Assembly: GCA_030832235.1 (NCBI GenBank)
Contig: JAURJO010000058.1
Location: 1-14,030 of the forward strand
Origin: Verrucomicrobiota bacterium
GTDB lineage: Bacteria > Verrucomicrobiota > Verrucomicrobiia > Opitutales > Opitutaceae
Direction: 5' to 3'
DNA: 14,030 bases
In this document: positions 12,857-14,030 of the stretch, piece after piece
Layout: each line of letters starts with the position of its first letter
How positions within the stretch are numbered: position 1 is the stretch's first letter
Position numbers and translations under genes: made by a program
The notes under the pieces: generated by a model
The model's database searches: none
The model's input: the letters and a program-made list of their open reading frames with translations, nothing else
What the model was told of the DNA's origin: nothing

Positions 12857-14030
12857 ATGTCCCCCCCGAATCTCATGACCGAGGCCATGCGGTGGTTCGG
12901 GCCTTCGGATCCGGTGACACTGACGGAGATCCGCCAGACCGGCGCGACGGCGGTGTTCTCTGCGCTGCATGACATTCCCTACGGGGAGGCTTGGCCGGAG
13001 GATGCGATCCTGCGGAGGCAGGATGAAATCGCGGCGGCGGGCCTGCGCTGGGAAGTCGTCGAGTCGGTGCCGGTTTCCGAGGACATCAAGACGCGTTCCG
13101 GTGGCTACGAAAGGCACTTCGAAAACTACCGCCAGACCTTGCGCCATCTCGGTGCCGCGGGCGTGCGGGTCGTGGTCTACAACTTCATGCCCGTGATCGA
13201 CTGGGTGCGCACGGACCTCGCGTTCCGGCTGCCCGACGGACGGGAGGCGCTTCGCTACGATCCGGCGCAATTCGCGGCCTTTGACCTGTTCGCGTTGCAG
13301 CGGAACGGAGCCGCGGCCGAGTGGGGAGCGGCGCGGGTGCAGGCCGCGCGGCGGTTTTGGGACGGGTTGGGGGCCGCCGGACAGGAGGCCTTCACGCGGC
13401 AGACGTTGGACCTCTTTCCCGGGGTGCGGCTCGGACTGAGCGTCGCGGATTTTCGCGCGATGCTGGCGCGCTACGGGAAAATCGATGCGGACGGCTTGAG
13501 GGAAAATCTGCGGCGGTTTCTCGAGGCCGTGCTGCCGACGGCGGAGGAAGCCGGCGTGCGCTTGGCGATCCATCCGGACGACCCGCCGTTCCCGGTGCTG
13601 GGTTTGCCGCGGATCGTTTCGACCACGGGAGATCTGGCGGCGATTGGCGCGCTCAGCGCGTCACCGGCGAACGGGTTCTGCTTCTGCACCGGCTCGCTGG
13701 GGGCGCGGACTGACAATGATTTGGTAGCGATGGTGAGCCACCTTGGTCCGCGCATTCACGCGGTGCATCTGCGCAGTGTGACGCGCGGTGACGATGGAAG
13801 CATCTGCGAGAGCGGTCACCTGGAGGGTGACGTGGATATGGTGGCGGTAATGCGCGCGCTGCTGGCGGAGCAGGCGGCGCGCCGTCGGAACGGGCGTGCG
13901 GATTGGCAGCTGTGCCTGCGGCCGGACCATGGACACCGGATGCTGGATGATTTCCGGCGGCCGGCCTCGGCGTGTCCCGGTTACCCGTTGATCGGCCGGA
14001 TGCGCGGCCTGGCGGAGCTCCGCGGCGTAC
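12857..14030 (+). CDS. uxuA: mannonate dehydratase, 3'-truncated by the window edge
   Basis: The frame is open to the window end, giving 391 residues. Since E. coli UxuA is about 394, only a short C-terminus is missing. The enzyme dehydrates D-mannonate to 2-keto-3-deoxy-D-gluconate in cytoplasmic glucuronate breakdown, using Fe2+ or Mn2+. Near-identical family blocks include RWFGPSDPV, ESVPVSEDIKTR, YNFMPVIDWVRTDL, HPDDPP (239-244), LGLPRIVST, FCTGSLG with C277, HLRS with H304, GDVDM, RPDHGH (D357, H358, H360) and MLDD. C277, H304, D357 and H358 are the expected metal and catalytic positions. The ATG at 12875 (residue 7 here) lines up better with the E. coli N-terminus and may be the true start; neither has a clear ribosome-binding site. 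Its upstream neighbour crcB is functionally unrelated, so its partners (uxaC, uxuB, kdgK) presumably lie elsewhere or beyond the right edge. Confidence 0.95.
   Translation, partial: MSPPNLMTEAMRWFGPSDPVTLTEIRQTGATAVFSALHDIPYGEAWPEDAILRRQDEIAAAGLRWEVVESVPVSEDIKTRSGGYERHFENYRQTLRHLGAAGVRVVVYNFMPVIDWVRTDLAFRLPDGREALRYDPAQFAAFDLFALQRNGAAAEWGAARVQAARRFWDGLGAAGQEAFTRQTLDLFPGVRLGLSVADFRAMLARYGKIDADGLRENLRRFLEAVLPTAEEAGVRLAIHPDDPPFPVLGLPRIVSTTGDLAAIGALSASPANGFCFCTGSLGARTDNDLVAMVSHLGPRIHAVHLRSVTRGDDGSICESGHLEGDVDMVAVMRALLAEQAARRRNGRADWQLCLRPDHGHRMLDDFRRPASACPGYPLIGRMRGLAELRGV

Overview
This GC-rich window (about 65% by eye) reads as a chromosomal glycan-degradation region of a member of the Planctomycetota-Verrucomicrobiota group. 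The mix of DUF1501 proteins, a planctomycete-type cytochrome protein (PSCyt1/DUF1549/DUF1553), S1 sulfatases, a DUF1080 protein and an exported sugar isomerase-like protein fits Verrucomicrobiota, perhaps Opitutaceae. That placement is an inference from gene content and style. Coding density is high. No gene-free stretch exceeds about 120 bases, and I see no tRNA, rRNA, CRISPR array, insertion sequence or phage gene.

Layout: (1) Bases 1-5120, plus strand: a DUF1501 gene cut by the left edge, a two-CXXCH PSCyt1/DUF1549/DUF1553 gene, and a second, Tat-exported DUF1501 gene, with gaps of 7-11 bases, so probably one operon. (2) Bases 5141-5164: a hairpin terminator in the convergent gap. (3) Bases 12308-5175, minus strand, in transcription order: an alanine/serine-glyoxylate aminotransferase, a DUF1080 protein, two sulfatases, an alpha/beta-hydrolase, an exported xylose-isomerase-like TIM-barrel protein and a small exported protein of unknown function. 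Two terminator-like hairpins sit between DUF1080 and the first sulfatase, so this may be two transcription units. (4) Bases 12424-14030, plus strand and divergent from block 3: the fluoride channel gene crcB and a nearly complete uxuA (mannonate dehydratase).

Working together (inference): six minus-strand proteins carry N-terminal export signals. They could remove sulfate and acyl groups from an extracellular glycan and process keto-sugar intermediates (the DUF1080 and isomerase-like proteins). UxuA would handle uronate-derived mannonate in the cytoplasm. The glycoside hydrolases or polysaccharide lyases, the sugar 3-dehydrogenase and the sulfatase-maturating enzyme such a pathway needs are not in the window. 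The DUF1501/PSD1 operon is typical of these phyla, but its biochemical role is unknown to me. I found no clearly new defence or RNA system. The more unusual points are the DUF1501-PSD1-DUF1501 arrangement, the near absence of Shine-Dalgarno sequences together with C/U-rich leaders, the internal tandem terminators, the variant active site of one sulfatase, and the small exported protein.
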